Shown: in pieces, positions 11,439 to 21,204 of the stretch
Layout of the letters: every line of letters begins with the position of its first letter
How positions within the stretch are numbered: the first letter of the stretch is position 1
Made by a program: the position numbers and the translations under genes
From: Pseudomonadota bacterium
Lineage (GTDB): Bacteria > Myxococcota_A > UBA796 > UBA9615
Reading direction: 5' to 3'
Length of the DNA: 64,000 nucleotides
NCBI GenBank assembly: GCA_024229515.1
Contig: JAAESI010000242.1
Coordinates: forward strand, 62,001-126,000
Notes under the pieces: generated by a model
Database searches by the model: none
What the model saw: only the letters and a program-made list of their open reading frames with translations
Told to the model about the DNA's origin: nothing

Positions 11439-14015
11439 CTAGCCCGGGACGATGTTCACCAGCCGGCCAGGCACGTACTTCACGAACCGCGGCGGCTTCT
11501 CGCCGACCCACTTCTGCACCTTCTCGCGGGCCATCGCGGCGGCGATCGCGTCGTCCTCGGTGACGTCGGCGGGCAGCTGGATCTCGTCCCTCCGCTTGCC
11601 CCCCACCATGACCACGATCGTGACCTCGGAGACCGCGGTGACGGCCTCGTCGCTGACGGGCCACGGCTGGTCTTCCAGCAGCCCCTCGCCGCCCAGCGTC
11701 GTCCACAGCTCGTTGGCGATGTGGGGCGCGAACGGGCTCAGCAGACGCACGAGCGCGCGGGCGCCCTCGGCGAAGGCGGCACCATCGGCACCCTCACGCC
11801 CCTTGAACGAGGACAGCGCGTTGGTCAGCTCCATGCACCGGGCGATGGCGGTGTTGAACTGCATGCGCCGCTCGATGTCGTCGGTGACCGTCGCGATGGT
11901 CTGGTGCGTCGTCCGGCGCAGGTCCTTGCCTGCCTTGGACAGGCCGTCGAAGGAGTCCGGCGCCGCCTTGATCGCCTCGGCATTGCCGTCGACCGCGCGC
12001 CAGACCCGCGACAGGAACCGCCAGCAGCCGTCGACCCCGCTGTCGGACCAGTCGACGTCCTTGTGGGGCGGCGCCGCGAACAGGCAGAACAGCCGGGCCA
12101 CGTCGGCGCCGTAGTGGGCCAGCAGCTTCTCCGGGTCCACCGTGTTCTTCTTGGACTTGGACATCTTGATGACCGGGCCCACGTCCACGGGCTTGCCGTC
12201 CGCCTTCAGGCGGCCGTCCTCGATCTCGTTGGGGTAGTAGTACTTCCGCTCGGTGCCCTCACCGCGGCTGTACGTCTCGTGGCAGACCATGCCCTGGCAC
12301 AGCAGGTTGGTGAACGGCTCGTCGCCTTCGACGATGCCCAGGTCGCGCAGGACCTTCATGTAGAAGCGTGCGTACAGCAGGTGCATGACGGCGTGCTCGA
12401 TGCCGCCGACGTACTGGTCCACGGGCAGGAAGCGCTTCGCCGCCGCCGGATCGACCATGCCCTGGTCGTAGTCCGGGGAGCAGTAGCGGACCTGGTACCA
12501 GGAGCTCTCCATGAAGGTGTCGAAGGTGTCCGTGTCCCGGCGGGCGTCCGCGCCGCACTTGGGGCAGTCGACCTTCCAGAAGCTCTCCAGCACCGGCAGC
12601 GGCGAGCCGCCGTGGTCGCCCAGGCTCACGTCCTCGGGCAGCAGGACCGGCAGATCCGCCTCGGGCACGGGCACGATTCCGCAGGCTTCGCAGTGGACCA
12701 TCGGGACCGGGCATCCCCAGAAGCGCTGGCGGCTCAGGCCCCAATCCCTCAAGCGGTAGTTGATGGTTGAAGAGCCCCGGCACAGCTCGGTCAGCTGCGC
12801 GACGACGGCGGTCTTGCCGGCCTCGTTGGGGGTGCCGTCGTGGGTCCCGCTGTGGACCATGGTCCCCTCGCCGGTAAACGCCGCCTCCATGGTGGCGACG
12901 TCCAGCGGCTCCTCCCCTTCCGGCTGAATCACGACCTGCAGGTCGATGCCGTACTTCTGGGCGAATTCGAAGTCCCGCTGGTCGTGGGCGGGCACCGCCA
13001 TCACCGCGCCGGTGCCGTAGTCCGCGAGCACGAAGTTGGCGGTGTAGATGGGGATGCGGCGGCCGTTGACGGGGTTGATGGCGTGGCGTCCGATGAACAG
13101 CCCCTGCTTCTCCGTCTTGTCGTCCATCCGCTCGGCCTTCTCGACCGTGCCCATGGCGTCGATGAAGGCCAGTACGTCGGCCTCCTGGGGGGTGCCGACG
13201 CACAGCTGACGGGTCAGCGGGTGCTCGGGCGCCAGGGACATGAACGTGCAGCCGTACAGCGTGTCGGGGCGGGTCGTGAAGACCTCGATGTCCTGCTCCT
13301 GGCCGTCGACCGCGAACAGAATCGAGGCGCCGTGGGACTTGCCGATCCAGGCCCGCTGCTGGACCTTCACCGCCGAGGGCCAGCCCTCCAGGGTGTCCAG
13401 ACCGTCCAGCAGCTCATCGCAGTAGTTGGTGATGCGCAGGTTCCACTGCTCCATCTCGCGCTGCCGCACGGGGCCGTGGCCGCGCCAGCAGTCACCGTCC
13501 TCGACCTGCTCGTTGGCCAGGACCGTGCCGCAGCCGTCGCACCAGTTCAGCAGCCCCTTCTTGCGGTAGGCCAGCCCCTGCTCCCACATCTTGATGAAGA
13601 CCGCCTGCTCCCAGCGGTAGTAGTCGGGGTCGCAGGTGGCCAGCTCCCGGTCCCAGTCGTAGGAGAAGCCCAGCTGCTTCAGCTGGCCTCGCATCGTCGC
13701 GATGTTGCTGCGCGTCCACTTCGCGGGGTGGGTGTTGTTCTCCCGGGCGGCGTTCTCGGCGGGCAGCCCGAACGCGTCCCAGCCCATCGGGTGCAGGACA
13801 TCGAAGCCCTGGGCGCGCCGGTAGCGGGCCATCACGTCGCCGATCGAGTAGTTCCGGACGTGCCCCATGTGCAGCTTGCCGCTGGGGTACGGGAACATCT
13901 CGAGCATGTAGAACTTCGGCCGTCCGCCCGCCTCCTCGGCGACCGCGAAGGTCTTGTCCTGGGCCCATCGGGCCTGCCACTTGGCTTCAATCTCACTCGG
14001 CTTGTAGTCGCTCAT
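11439..14015 (-). CDS. leuS: Leucyl-tRNA synthetase
   Basis: Charges tRNA-Leu. The 858-residue class I synthetase has HMGH at residues 49-52 (the HIGH box), a zinc-binding-type CxxC insert (CDGCG) followed later by CEACG and CPKCG, the CP1 editing domain with TTRPDTLYG and the YGTGAVMAVPAHDQRD motif, and KMSKSKKNTVDP near residue 615. The ATG shares one base with the tsaC stop (TGATG). It is the 3' gene of a purD-purE-tsaC-leuS run. Confidence 0.97.
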   Translation of the reverse strand: MSDYKPSEIEAKWQARWAQDKTFAVAEEAGGRPKFYMLEMFPYPSGKLHMGHVRNYSIGDVMARYRRAQGFDVLHPMGWDAFGLPAENAARENNTHPAKWTRSNIATMRGQLKQLGFSYDWDRELATCDPDYYRWEQAVFIKMWEQGLAYRKKGLLNWCDGCGTVLANEQVEDGDCWRGHGPVRQREMEQWNLRITNYCDELLDGLDTLEGWPSAVKVQQRAWIGKSHGASILFAVDGQEQDIEVFTTRPDTLYGCTFMSLAPEHPLTRQLCVGTPQEADVLAFIDAMGTVEKAERMDDKTEKQGLFIGRHAINPVNGRRIPIYTANFVLADYGTGAVMAVPAHDQRDFEFAQKYGIDLQVVIQPEGEEPLDVATMEAAFTGEGTMVHSGTHDGTPNEAGKTAVVAQLTELCRGSSTINYRLRDWGLSRQRFWGCPVPMVHCEACGIVPVPEADLPVLLPEDVSLGDHGGSPLPVLESFWKVDCPKCGADARRDTDTFDTFMESSWYQVRYCSPDYDQGMVDPAAAKRFLPVDQYVGGIEHAVMHLLYARFYMKVLRDLGIVEGDEPFTNLLCQGMVCHETYSRGEGTERKYYYPNEIEDGRLKADGKPVDVGPVIKMSKSKKNTVDPEKLLAHYGADVARLFCLFAAPPHKDVDWSDSGVDGCWRFLSRVWRAVDGNAEAIKAAPDSFDGLSKAGKDLRRTTHQTIATVTDDIERRMQFNTAIARCMELTNALSSFKGREGADGAAFAEGARALVRLLSPFAPHIANELWTTLGGEGLLEDQPWPVSDEAVTAVSEVTIVVMVGGKRRDEIQLPADVTEDDAIAAAMAREKVQKWVGEKPPRFVKYVPGRLVNIVPG

Positions 14016-14581
14016 CAGGGGCTCCCTCGCTCGGGTGTGATCGGTCCGGGGCGGAGAATCTTCCAGGGCACGGCCACAAAGTCCACCAGGGTGGAGGCAA
14101 CGCCTCCGGGGCAGGCGCCGCGGTCGATCGCGAGGTCGGGGGCGAGGGCATCGACGTCGACCTCGTCGAAGCTCTGGGGGGCGGGCGCCCCGGCCACGTT
14201 GGCGGACGTCGAGACGATCGGCTCGCCGACCTCCTGGATGAGCGCCCGCAGCCACGGGTCGCCCGGCACCCGTACCGCGATCGTGGGCACGTCGCCGACC
14301 GCCCCGAGCAGCTCCGGGGGGAGCCCCTCACGCGCGGGTCCGATCAGGGTCAGAGGACCCGGCCAATGCTTCGCCAGCTCGGGCGGGGGGGCCTGCGTCC
14401 AGAGCGAGCAGGCCATCGCGGCGTCCGCGGCGACGACCAGGTAGGGGCGCCCCGGGGGCGAGCGCTTGGCGCGACGGACCGCGTCGACGTCGGCCGACAG
14501 GGCGACACCGATCCCGTAGACCGTCTCGGTCGGGTAGACCAGCAGTCCTCCGGCGCGGAGAACATCGCCGGCCGCGCTCAC
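14015..14581 (-). CDS. tsaC: L-threonylcarbamoyladenylate synthase (YrdC/Sua5 family)
   Basis: Makes threonylcarbamoyl-AMP for the t6A modification at position 37 of ANN-decoding tRNAs. The 188-residue product is a single YrdC domain: GGLLVYPTETVYGIG at residues about 12-26, the KRSPPGRP substrate loop, PGPLTLI, and STSANVAG. There is no C-terminal Sua5 domain, so it is the short TsaC-type form. The GTG start overlaps the purE stop as GTGA; longer readings upstream only shadow purE. Grouping with leuS makes a small tRNA-function pair. Confidence 0.9.
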   Translation of the reverse strand: MSAAGDVLRAGGLLVYPTETVYGIGVALSADVDAVRRAKRSPPGRPYLVVAADAAMACSLWTQAPPPELAKHWPGPLTLIGPAREGLPPELLGAVGDVPTIAVRVPGDPWLRALIQEVGEPIVSTSANVAGAPAPQSFDEVDVDALAPDLAIDRGACPGGVASTLVDFVAVPWKILRPGPITPERGSP

Positions 14582-15069
14582 CGGCGCTGCAGCTCCGCGT
14601 CGGCAGCCATGACCTTGGCGCGCATCTGGACGCGATCGTCCTCCAGCGCCTGGGCGAGGGCCTCGTCCGACAGAGCCATGATCTGGATCGCGAGCATCGC
14701 GGCGTTCTTGGCTCCGGCGCGGCCGATGGCGACGGTGGCGACGGGCAGACCGGGGGGCATCTGCACGGTGGCCAGGAGCGCGTCCATGCCGTCGAGGCTG
14801 GCCGCGATGGGCACGCCGATCACGGGCAGGGTGCTGTGCGCGGCGGCGGCCCCGGCGAGGTGGGCGGCCATGCCCGCGCCGCAGATCAGGACCTGGATCC
14901 CGCGGGCCTTCGCGCCGCTGCAGAACTCTTCTGCCGCCGCCGGGGTGCGGTGCGCGGACATCACCCGCCACTCGTAGCCGATGCCGAACTTGTCGAGCAT
15001 GTCGGCGGTCGCCTGCATGACCTCCTTGTCGGAGATCGAGCCCATCAAAATCCCAACTCGAACACTCAT
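14578..15069 (-). CDS. purE: N5-carboxyaminoimidazole ribonucleotide mutase
   Basis: Converts N5-CAIR to CAIR in purine synthesis. The 163-residue class I PurE has GSISDK near the N-terminus, MSAHRTP and the GMAAHLAGAAAAHS phosphate/aminoimidazole loop. No purK, the partner that makes N5-CAIR, is seen in the window; it may be elsewhere. The ATG overlaps the purD stop as ATGA. Confidence 0.95.
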   Translation of the reverse strand: MSVRVGILMGSISDKEVMQATADMLDKFGIGYEWRVMSAHRTPAAAEEFCSGAKARGIQVLICGAGMAAHLAGAAAAHSTLPVIGVPIAASLDGMDALLATVQMPPGLPVATVAIGRAGAKNAAMLAIQIMALSDEALAQALEDDRVQMRAKVMAADAELQRR

Positions 15070-16337
15070 CGAATCGCCCTCGCGGCAATGTCGGTGCGGA
15101 AGTCCACACCGTCCCAGTGAATCGTCCTGGCGGCCGCGTAGGCGCGGTCGCGGGCCTGCACGACGGTGGCGCCGCGGGCCGTGACCCCCAGCACCCGTCC
15201 GCCGGATGTGAGCAACGTCCCGTCGTCGGCCCGGCGGGTGCCGGCGTGGAACACCACCACGTTCTCGTCGACCTCAGCGTCCGCCCCCGCGATCGGGAGC
15301 CCCTTGTCGTAGGGACCGGGGTAGCCCCCCGAGACCAGCACCACGCAGAGGGTCGCGCCGTCGAAGAAGACGGGCGGCTCAGCTTCGTCCAGCCGCCCCT
15401 GGGCGGTCGCCAGCAGCAACGGGAGCAGATCCGACTCCATCGCCAGCAGGATGGGCTGGCACTCGGGGTCGCCGAAGCGGACGTTGTACTCGACCACGTG
15501 AGGCCCCTCGGCGGTCAGCATGAGGCCCGCGTACAGCAGCCCCCGGTAGGGCATGCCGTCCGCCGCCATGCCCCGCGCGGTGGGGAGCAGCACCTCGTTG
15601 ACGGCCCGCGCGAAGACCTCGTCGTCCACCGCCGGGACCGGCGTGTAGGCGCCCATGCCTCCGGTGTTGGGTCCAGCGTCCCCGTCGAAGCGGCGCTTGT
15701 GGTCCTGGGAGGCCTGCAGCACGACCACCGACTCGCCGTCCACGAGGGCGAAGATCGTCGCCTCCTCCCCTTCCATGAACTCCTCGACGACCACGCGGGA
15801 ACCGGCGTCGCCGAAGCGGCCTTCGACCGCCATCGCCTCGCCCGCCGCGCGGGCTTCGTCCCGGGTGGTGCAGATGAGCACTCCCTTGCCGCCGGCGAGC
15901 CCGTCGGCTTTCACCACCGTCGGGATCGGGCAGGTCTCCACGTGCGCCTGCAGCGCCGCCCCGTCGTCGAACACGTGAGCTCCCGCCGTCGGGATGCCGT
16001 GGCGCTGCATGAACTCCTTGGCGAAGGACTTGCTGCCTTCCAGCTGGGCGGCCGCGGCCGAGGGTCCGAACGCAGCGATGCCAGCCGTCGAGAGGGTGTC
16101 CGCGAGGCCCGCCACCAGGGGCGCCTCGGGTCCGATCACCACCAGTGAGACGTCGCGTTCGCGGCAGGCTTCGACCACCGCCGCGCCGTCGCCGACGTCG
16201 AGCTCCAGGTTCTTGGCCACGGTCGCGGTGCCGGCGTTGCCGGGCGCGCAGTACAGCGAATCACACAGGGGAGAGCGGGCCAGCTTCCAGCAGAGCGCGT
16301 GCTCGCGGCCTCCGCCGCCGATCACCAGGACGTTCAT
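15066..16337 (-). CDS. purD: Phosphoribosylamine-glycine ligase
   Basis: ATP-grasp enzyme making GAR, the second purine step. The 423-residue protein starts MNVLVIGGGGREHALCWKL, has FGPSAAAAQLEGSKSFAKEFM here seen as GPSAAAAQLEGSKSF, the ATP-grasp loop VKADGLAGGKGV, and the metal-binding region VVEYNVRFGDPECQ. Standard length. It lies upstream of purE by overlap and 39 bases after the stop of the TPR gene on the same strand. Confidence 0.97.
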   Translation of the reverse strand: MNVLVIGGGGREHALCWKLARSPLCDSLYCAPGNAGTATVAKNLELDVGDGAAVVEACRERDVSLVVIGPEAPLVAGLADTLSTAGIAAFGPSAAAAQLEGSKSFAKEFMQRHGIPTAGAHVFDDGAALQAHVETCPIPTVVKADGLAGGKGVLICTTRDEARAAGEAMAVEGRFGDAGSRVVVEEFMEGEEATIFALVDGESVVVLQASQDHKRRFDGDAGPNTGGMGAYTPVPAVDDEVFARAVNEVLLPTARGMAADGMPYRGLLYAGLMLTAEGPHVVEYNVRFGDPECQPILLAMESDLLPLLLATAQGRLDEAEPPVFFDGATLCVVLVSGGYPGPYDKGLPIAGADAEVDENVVVFHAGTRRADDGTLLTSGGRVLGVTARGATVVQARDRAYAAARTIHWDGVDFRTDIAARAIR

Positions 16338-16376
16338 TCGGGCCTCCGGGGAGGCGCGGACTGTAGAGGGCCGAAC

Positions 16377-18956
16377 CTAGAGGTTCAACTGGAACGACAA
16401 CCGTCTCGGAGCGACCGCTGCCGGGTCGAGCTTCTCGGCCGCCGCGAACTCTTCTCCGGCCCGGTCGTTGCTGCCCTCACGGGCCAGCGCCTCACCCAGG
16501 CGGGTGTGCGACCACGCCGTCTTGGCGCCGTAGCCGTGGGCCTTCTCGTACGACGCGATCGCGTCGTCGGTCTTGCCCTGCTCCAGCTGCGCGTCACCCA
16601 GGTACACGTGGTAGACGCCGCGGTTGTGCACGATGCCGAGCACACCGAGGAAGGTGGCCGCGGCCGCGGAGTGGCGTCCCTGTCGGTACTGGACGAGGCC
16701 GACGTAGAAGAGCGCTCCCTCGTTGCGCTCCTCCTGCAGCACAGCCTTGGCGAGGAAGCCGCCCGCTTCGTTGTACTTGCCCTGGTGGAACAGCACCATC
16801 CCGGTGGCGGCGTACAGGTTCGGGGCGAACGAGATCTTCGACGCCTCCGCCTTGAGGAGCTTGGCCAGCGGCTGCAGGTCGGGGAGCGGCTGATAGAACA
16901 GCGACGGCTCGCGGATGCGGGCGTACTCCATCGGGTCCCGGCCCACGTGCCCCATCAGGCCGTGCACCGCGGAGTTCGGATCGGCGGCGGTGCCTGAGCT
17001 GAGGGCGACCTCCGCCTTCCACAGGTAGGCGGGGATGAAGTCCGGGTCGGTCTCGGTGGCACGATCGTAGTTGCTGAGCGCGTCCTGGCTCTGCTGGGCG
17101 GCCATCGCCGCGCGCCCCTGCCAGAAGAGGATCGTGGCCCGCTCGAGGCTCGACAGGTCTTTGCTCTCGGCCGCGGAGAACTCGGTGATCGCTTCGGCCG
17201 AGCGCCCCTGGTCCATCAGGGCGAGGCCCTTGTGGAAGAGCCCGGGAGACCAGGACTTGTCCTCCTTGAGGACCTCCTCGACCGCCGCCAGGGCGCCTGA
17301 GGCGTCGCCCGCGAGCCGCCGCGCGGCGGACAGGTGGACGCCCGCTTCCTTGCGCTCCCGGATGGTCAGGTCCGGGCCGCCGGCCTTCATCAGGGCCTCC
17401 AGCAGGCCGATGGCCATCGCCGGGTTCCCATCGATCTGGTAGGCGAGGATCGAGCGATGAAGGACCGCGTCGATCCCGCGGGGGTGGAGCGTGATCGCCT
17501 GGTCGAGGTGCCCCGCGGCCTTCTTGTAGTCACCCACGCCTTCGTAGATGAGCCCCAGGCGGCTGTGCGCCGCGGCCGCGCGGGGGTCGAGTTCGATCTT
17601 GCGGCTGTAGTGCGCGATCGCCTGCTGGAGGTTGCCCGCCTCCTCTTCGCCGACCCCCAGCTCGTACCAGACCTGGTGGAAGCCGGGGTCGAGCTCGACC
17701 GCCTTGTCGAAGTGGCCTCGAGCCGTCTCGGTGACCTCACCCGCCTTGCCGGCGGCGCCGACACCGAGCAGGAAGTGCAGGGACGGATCGCCGGGGTTGT
17801 GCTGCAGCCCCTGCTGGGCGAAAGACATGCCCTCGCCGTAGTTCTTCGTGTAGATGAGCCACGCGGCCCGGGACCGCAGGGTCTCGGCGGTGAAGTCGGC
17901 CTGGTCCTCGGCCATGGTCACCAGGTAGATGCTCTGGCGCTGCAGATCGAGGCTCCCGATCTGACGGTAGGCCATCAGCGAGTACAGCTCCGCGAGCCCG
18001 CCGAGGGCCAGCGCGTTGCGGTTGTCGAGCACGACCGCCTTCTCCAGCTCGGTCCGGGCCGCCTCGATGTCGGCCACCGAGTCGCGCAGCAGCAGCGTGC
18101 GGCCGCGCAGGTAGTGCTCCATCGACGAGGTGTCGCCGCCGGCGAGGTCGGGGTACGTGGTGGCGAGCTCGTCCAGGAGCGCCTGGGCGTCCTCAGTCCG
18201 CTTGGGGCCGTCGTTGTCCCGTCGGCTGGAATCCGACACCCGGTCCGCGATCCCGTCGATCGTCGACTCGGGGATGACGAGCACGTCGTTGGCGATCAGG
18301 AGCCAGACTCCCCCACCGACGACCACGAGCACGGCGAGGATGGCGCCGAGCCGGCCTCCGGAGCGAAGAGCGTCGCGCACCGGGGAGCGGCGGCGGAAAT
18401 CGATCTCGGAGGTGCCGTGGCCGCCGACCGTGACGTCGCCGGAGGCTTCGAAGTACCGCCCGAACTCCTCGTGCTGGCCGAACAGCCGCCAGGCACCGCC
18501 GATGTGGGCGATCTCCTCGTCCGGGTTGATCTTCCGCGCCTTGATCCAGTCGATGATCGTCTCGACCGGGAACGGGCCGTACACGTTGCCGTTGGCCTTG
18601 CGGATCATCCAGTCGGCGACCGGCTCGTCGCCCAGGCCCCCGGCCAGCGGGTCGCCGGACTCCGCCGTCGCTCCGAGGTCCGCGCCCGGTCCGCCCGCGG
18701 GGGAGGCCGCGTCCTGGCGGCACTCGTCGCACACCGGAATGAGTTCGCCCTCACGGGGCGTCATCGCCTTGCCGCAGTTGAAGCAGTAGACGCGGGCCTC
18801 ACCGCCGCCGCCGCCGCCACCACCCAGGGCGGCCCAACTGTCCACCGCGGGGGTATCCCGGCCGCACGACGGACAGGGGGCAGTCCCCTCCCCCTGTGCG
18901 TACACGGGGACGTCGTATTCGAAGTTGTTACTGCAGTGCTGACAGGTGATCTGCAT
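16377..18956 (-). CDS. Zinc-ribbon / GYF_2 / TPR membrane protein
   Basis: Unnamed 859-residue protein. It opens with an MJ0042-like CxxC...CxxC zinc ribbon (CQHC, CPSC), then a second one (CFNC, CDEC). A GYF_2/DUF4339-type domain follows at about residues 113-170 (DWMIRKANGNVYGPF and EEIAHIGGAWRLF). One membrane helix lies near residues 203-222, and the remaining 600 residues are TPR repeats. The zinc ribbons would be cytoplasmic and the TPR array periplasmic if the helix is a simple anchor. Such architectures are frequent in Myxococcota and act as scaffolds; substrates are unknown. It sits between purH and purD on the same strand, but nothing ties it to purine synthesis. Confidence 0.85.
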   Translation of the reverse strand: MQITCQHCSNNFEYDVPVYAQGEGTAPCPSCGRDTPAVDSWAALGGGGGGGGEARVYCFNCGKAMTPREGELIPVCDECRQDAASPAGGPGADLGATAESGDPLAGGLGDEPVADWMIRKANGNVYGPFPVETIIDWIKARKINPDEEIAHIGGAWRLFGQHEEFGRYFEASGDVTVGGHGTSEIDFRRRSPVRDALRSGGRLGAILAVLVVVGGGVWLLIANDVLVIPESTIDGIADRVSDSSRRDNDGPKRTEDAQALLDELATTYPDLAGGDTSSMEHYLRGRTLLLRDSVADIEAARTELEKAVVLDNRNALALGGLAELYSLMAYRQIGSLDLQRQSIYLVTMAEDQADFTAETLRSRAAWLIYTKNYGEGMSFAQQGLQHNPGDPSLHFLLGVGAAGKAGEVTETARGHFDKAVELDPGFHQVWYELGVGEEEAGNLQQAIAHYSRKIELDPRAAAAHSRLGLIYEGVGDYKKAAGHLDQAITLHPRGIDAVLHRSILAYQIDGNPAMAIGLLEALMKAGGPDLTIRERKEAGVHLSAARRLAGDASGALAAVEEVLKEDKSWSPGLFHKGLALMDQGRSAEAITEFSAAESKDLSSLERATILFWQGRAAMAAQQSQDALSNYDRATETDPDFIPAYLWKAEVALSSGTAADPNSAVHGLMGHVGRDPMEYARIREPSLFYQPLPDLQPLAKLLKAEASKISFAPNLYAATGMVLFHQGKYNEAGGFLAKAVLQEERNEGALFYVGLVQYRQGRHSAAAATFLGVLGIVHNRGVYHVYLGDAQLEQGKTDDAIASYEKAHGYGAKTAWSHTRLGEALAREGSNDRAGEEFAAAEKLDPAAVAPRRLSFQLNL

Positions 18957-19013
18957 GAAGGCTACGGCTCCGGGCGAATCAGCATTCTACCGGGCACCGC
19001 GCCGCCGTGTTCG

Positions 19014-20579
19014 TCAGTGGCGGAAGTGGCGCGTCCCCGTGAACACCATCGCGATGCCGTGCTCGTCTGCCGCGGCGATCACCTCGGGGTCTCGCTTGCT
19101 CCCCCCGGGCTGGATCACGGCCGTGCAGCCAGCCTCCGCGGCGGCGTCGAGGCCGTCGCGGAACGGGAAGAAGGCATCGGACGCGAGCACCGCGCCCTGC
19201 GTCTCCAGCCCCGCCTTGCCGGCCTTCAGCACCGCCACCTCGGAGGCGTCGACGCGGCTCATCTGGCCCGCCCCGATGCCGACGGTGCGGGTGCCCCGCG
19301 CCAACAGGATCGCGTTGCTCTTGACGTGCTTGCTCATCCGCCACGCGAACTCGAGCGCGGCGAGTTCTTCGTCCGACGGCGCTCGGGCGGTGACGACGCG
19401 GCGCTCCTCGGGACCCCCGGCGTCCCACCCGGACAGCAGGTAGCCGCCCATCACGCGCTTGACGAAGCGGCCGCCCGACGGCTCCTCGGTCATGCTCGGG
19501 ATCTCCAGGAGCCGCAGGTTCTTCTTCCGGGCCATCGCCGCCAGCCCGTCCTCGGTGAACGACGGGGCGAGGATCACCTCGAAGAAGTGCCTGCCGATCC
19601 GCTCCGCGAGCGCGGCCGTGAAGGGACGGTTGATCGCGAGGATCCCCCCGAACGCGGACGTGGAGTCACACGCGAGGGCGTGGTCGTAGGCGGTGACGAG
19701 ATCGTCCGCCTGGGCCGCGCCGCAGGGGTTGGCGTGCTTGATGATGACCGCGCCGGGCTGCCCCTCGAGCTCCATCACCATCTGCAGCGCCGCGTCGGCG
19801 TCCATGATGTTGTTGTACGAGAGGTGCTTGCCCTGGTGCTGCTTGGCGTTCGCCAGCGTCGGCCCGGACCAGCCCGCCTCGCCGTAGAACGCGGCCTCCT
19901 GGTGGGGGTTCTCGCCGTACCGCAGCTCCTGCGCCAGCGACATCGGGATCGTCGTGCGCGGCGCCCACGGCTCGTCGAACTGGGTGCGCTGGAGCCAGTC
20001 GTTGATGCGGGCGTCGTACGCCGCGGTGCGTCCGAAGGCGTCCCGCGCCCACGTGCGCCGCGCGACCGCCGAGGTGCAGCCGTCGTGCTCGGCGAGCTCG
20101 GCGCGGAGGGCGCCGTAGGCGGTCGGGTCGGTGACCACCGCCACGGCGCCGTGGTTCTTGGAAGCCGCCCGGATCATCGTCGGACCGCCGATGTCGACGT
20201 GCTCCATGGCGCGGGCGAGATCGCAGCTCGGATCGGCGGTCACGGCCTCGAACGGATAGAGGTTCACGACGACCAGATCGATGGGCGGGATGCCCAGGTC
20301 GGCGGCCTCGTCGGACTGGTCGTGGCGACGGTACAGGATCGCCCCCTCCAGCTTCGGGTGGAGCGTCTTGACGCGCCCCGAGAAGATCTCCGGATGGCCG
20401 GTGAAGTCCGCCACCGCGGTGACGGTCAGGCCGGCCTCCCGCAGCGTGCGCATGGTGCCGCCGGTCGACAGCAACTCGATGCCGCGGTCGTGCAGATCGG
20501 TGGCAAGCTCGACCACGCCGGTCTTGTCCCAAACGGACAGGAGGGCGCGGCGGACGGGGACGAGATCGGGGGAGGTCAT
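19014..20579 (-). CDS. purH: Bifunctional AICAR formyltransferase / IMP cyclohydrolase
   Basis: Performs the last two steps to IMP. The 521-residue protein has the MGS-like IMP cyclohydrolase domain first (ALLSVWDKTGVVELATDL, then GHPEIFSGRVKTLHPK) and the formyltransferase domain second, with RYGENPHQ and the catalytic KHANPCGAA segment. Length is standard. It is transcribed toward the TPR gene with a 57-base gap and follows a small lipoprotein gene. Confidence 0.97.
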   Translation of the reverse strand: MTSPDLVPVRRALLSVWDKTGVVELATDLHDRGIELLSTGGTMRTLREAGLTVTAVADFTGHPEIFSGRVKTLHPKLEGAILYRRHDQSDEAADLGIPPIDLVVVNLYPFEAVTADPSCDLARAMEHVDIGGPTMIRAASKNHGAVAVVTDPTAYGALRAELAEHDGCTSAVARRTWARDAFGRTAAYDARINDWLQRTQFDEPWAPRTTIPMSLAQELRYGENPHQEAAFYGEAGWSGPTLANAKQHQGKHLSYNNIMDADAALQMVMELEGQPGAVIIKHANPCGAAQADDLVTAYDHALACDSTSAFGGILAINRPFTAALAERIGRHFFEVILAPSFTEDGLAAMARKKNLRLLEIPSMTEEPSGGRFVKRVMGGYLLSGWDAGGPEERRVVTARAPSDEELAALEFAWRMSKHVKSNAILLARGTRTVGIGAGQMSRVDASEVAVLKAGKAGLETQGAVLASDAFFPFRDGLDAAAEAGCTAVIQPGGSKRDPEVIAAADEHGIAMVFTGTRHFRH

Positions 20580-20589
20580 GGCGGGTCTT

Positions 20590-21087
20590 TCAGGGGGAGG
20601 AAGGAACGAGCACGCCCCAATGGGCGACGAGGAGGGTCTGGGGTCCCACGATGCTGCCGGTCACCCACACGCGATCGCCGTGCTGGCGCTTCATGCGGTC
20701 GACGTCGCTGCTTCGCAGGGCGATGCGGGTGCCGGTGGTCTCGTCCTGCAGGCCGACGCCGGACTGATCGTGGACGAGGATGCCGAGGTACGGAACGAGG
20801 CCGTCCGGAGCCTCGAGGATCTCGTAGTCCTGAACGCGGACCCGGCTGCTCCCCACGGTGCCGGTGATGGCCACGCGGGCATCGATCAGGCGATCGAGCT
20901 GATCGATCACCTGCGATCGGCCTTCGATCGGCACGACGGTGCCCTGGATGTTCAGCGAGAGGATTTGATCGACGCCGTACAGGGTGACGATCCCGACCGT
21001 GCGGGAGCTCGCGGGGCGCGCGCAACCAGACCCCGTCAAGCCAACGGAGGCAATGCACAGGAGCATCAGGAGGAGCGGCCGGGCCAC
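20590..21087 (-). CDS. Small lipoprotein with OB-fold-like repeats
   Basis: 165 residues starting at GTG. The N-terminus is a signal peptide ending in GSGC (Cys22), a likely lipidation site although Gly at -3 is unusual. The mature part has two similar beta segments, DARVAITGTV...VQDYEILEA and GDRVWVTGSIVG...VAHWGVLV. This pattern resembles tRNA-anticodon/OB folds of small periplasmic proteins. The family is not recognised. It precedes purH by ten bases and may simply share its transcript. A divergent promoter region of about 117 bases separates it from the His-rich gene. Confidence 0.6.
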   Translation of the reverse strand: MARPLLLMLLCIASVGLTGSGCARPASSRTVGIVTLYGVDQILSLNIQGTVVPIEGRSQVIDQLDRLIDARVAITGTVGSSRVRVQDYEILEAPDGLVPYLGILVHDQSGVGLQDETTGTRIALRSSDVDRMKRQHGDRVWVTGSIVGPQTLLVAHWGVLVPSSP

Positions 21088-21204
21088 GGCGCGCGGATGG
21101 TAATTGAAAAAGGTTCGAATGAAACGGAGAAGCCTTCGTCAAAGGTCTGGAACCAGCCCGAACGGGGGACTAGACTCACGTTCGCGCGCCCCGTGGGAGT
21201 TCCC

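Noticed and set aside
17334..20867. 1177-codon open frame on the plus strand
   Set aside because: Runs antisense through the TPR, purH and lipoprotein genes; a composition artefact.
20281..21204. Long N-terminal extension of the His-rich protein
   Set aside because: It lies antisense to purH and the lipoprotein, and the signal peptide at 21,205 marks the true start.
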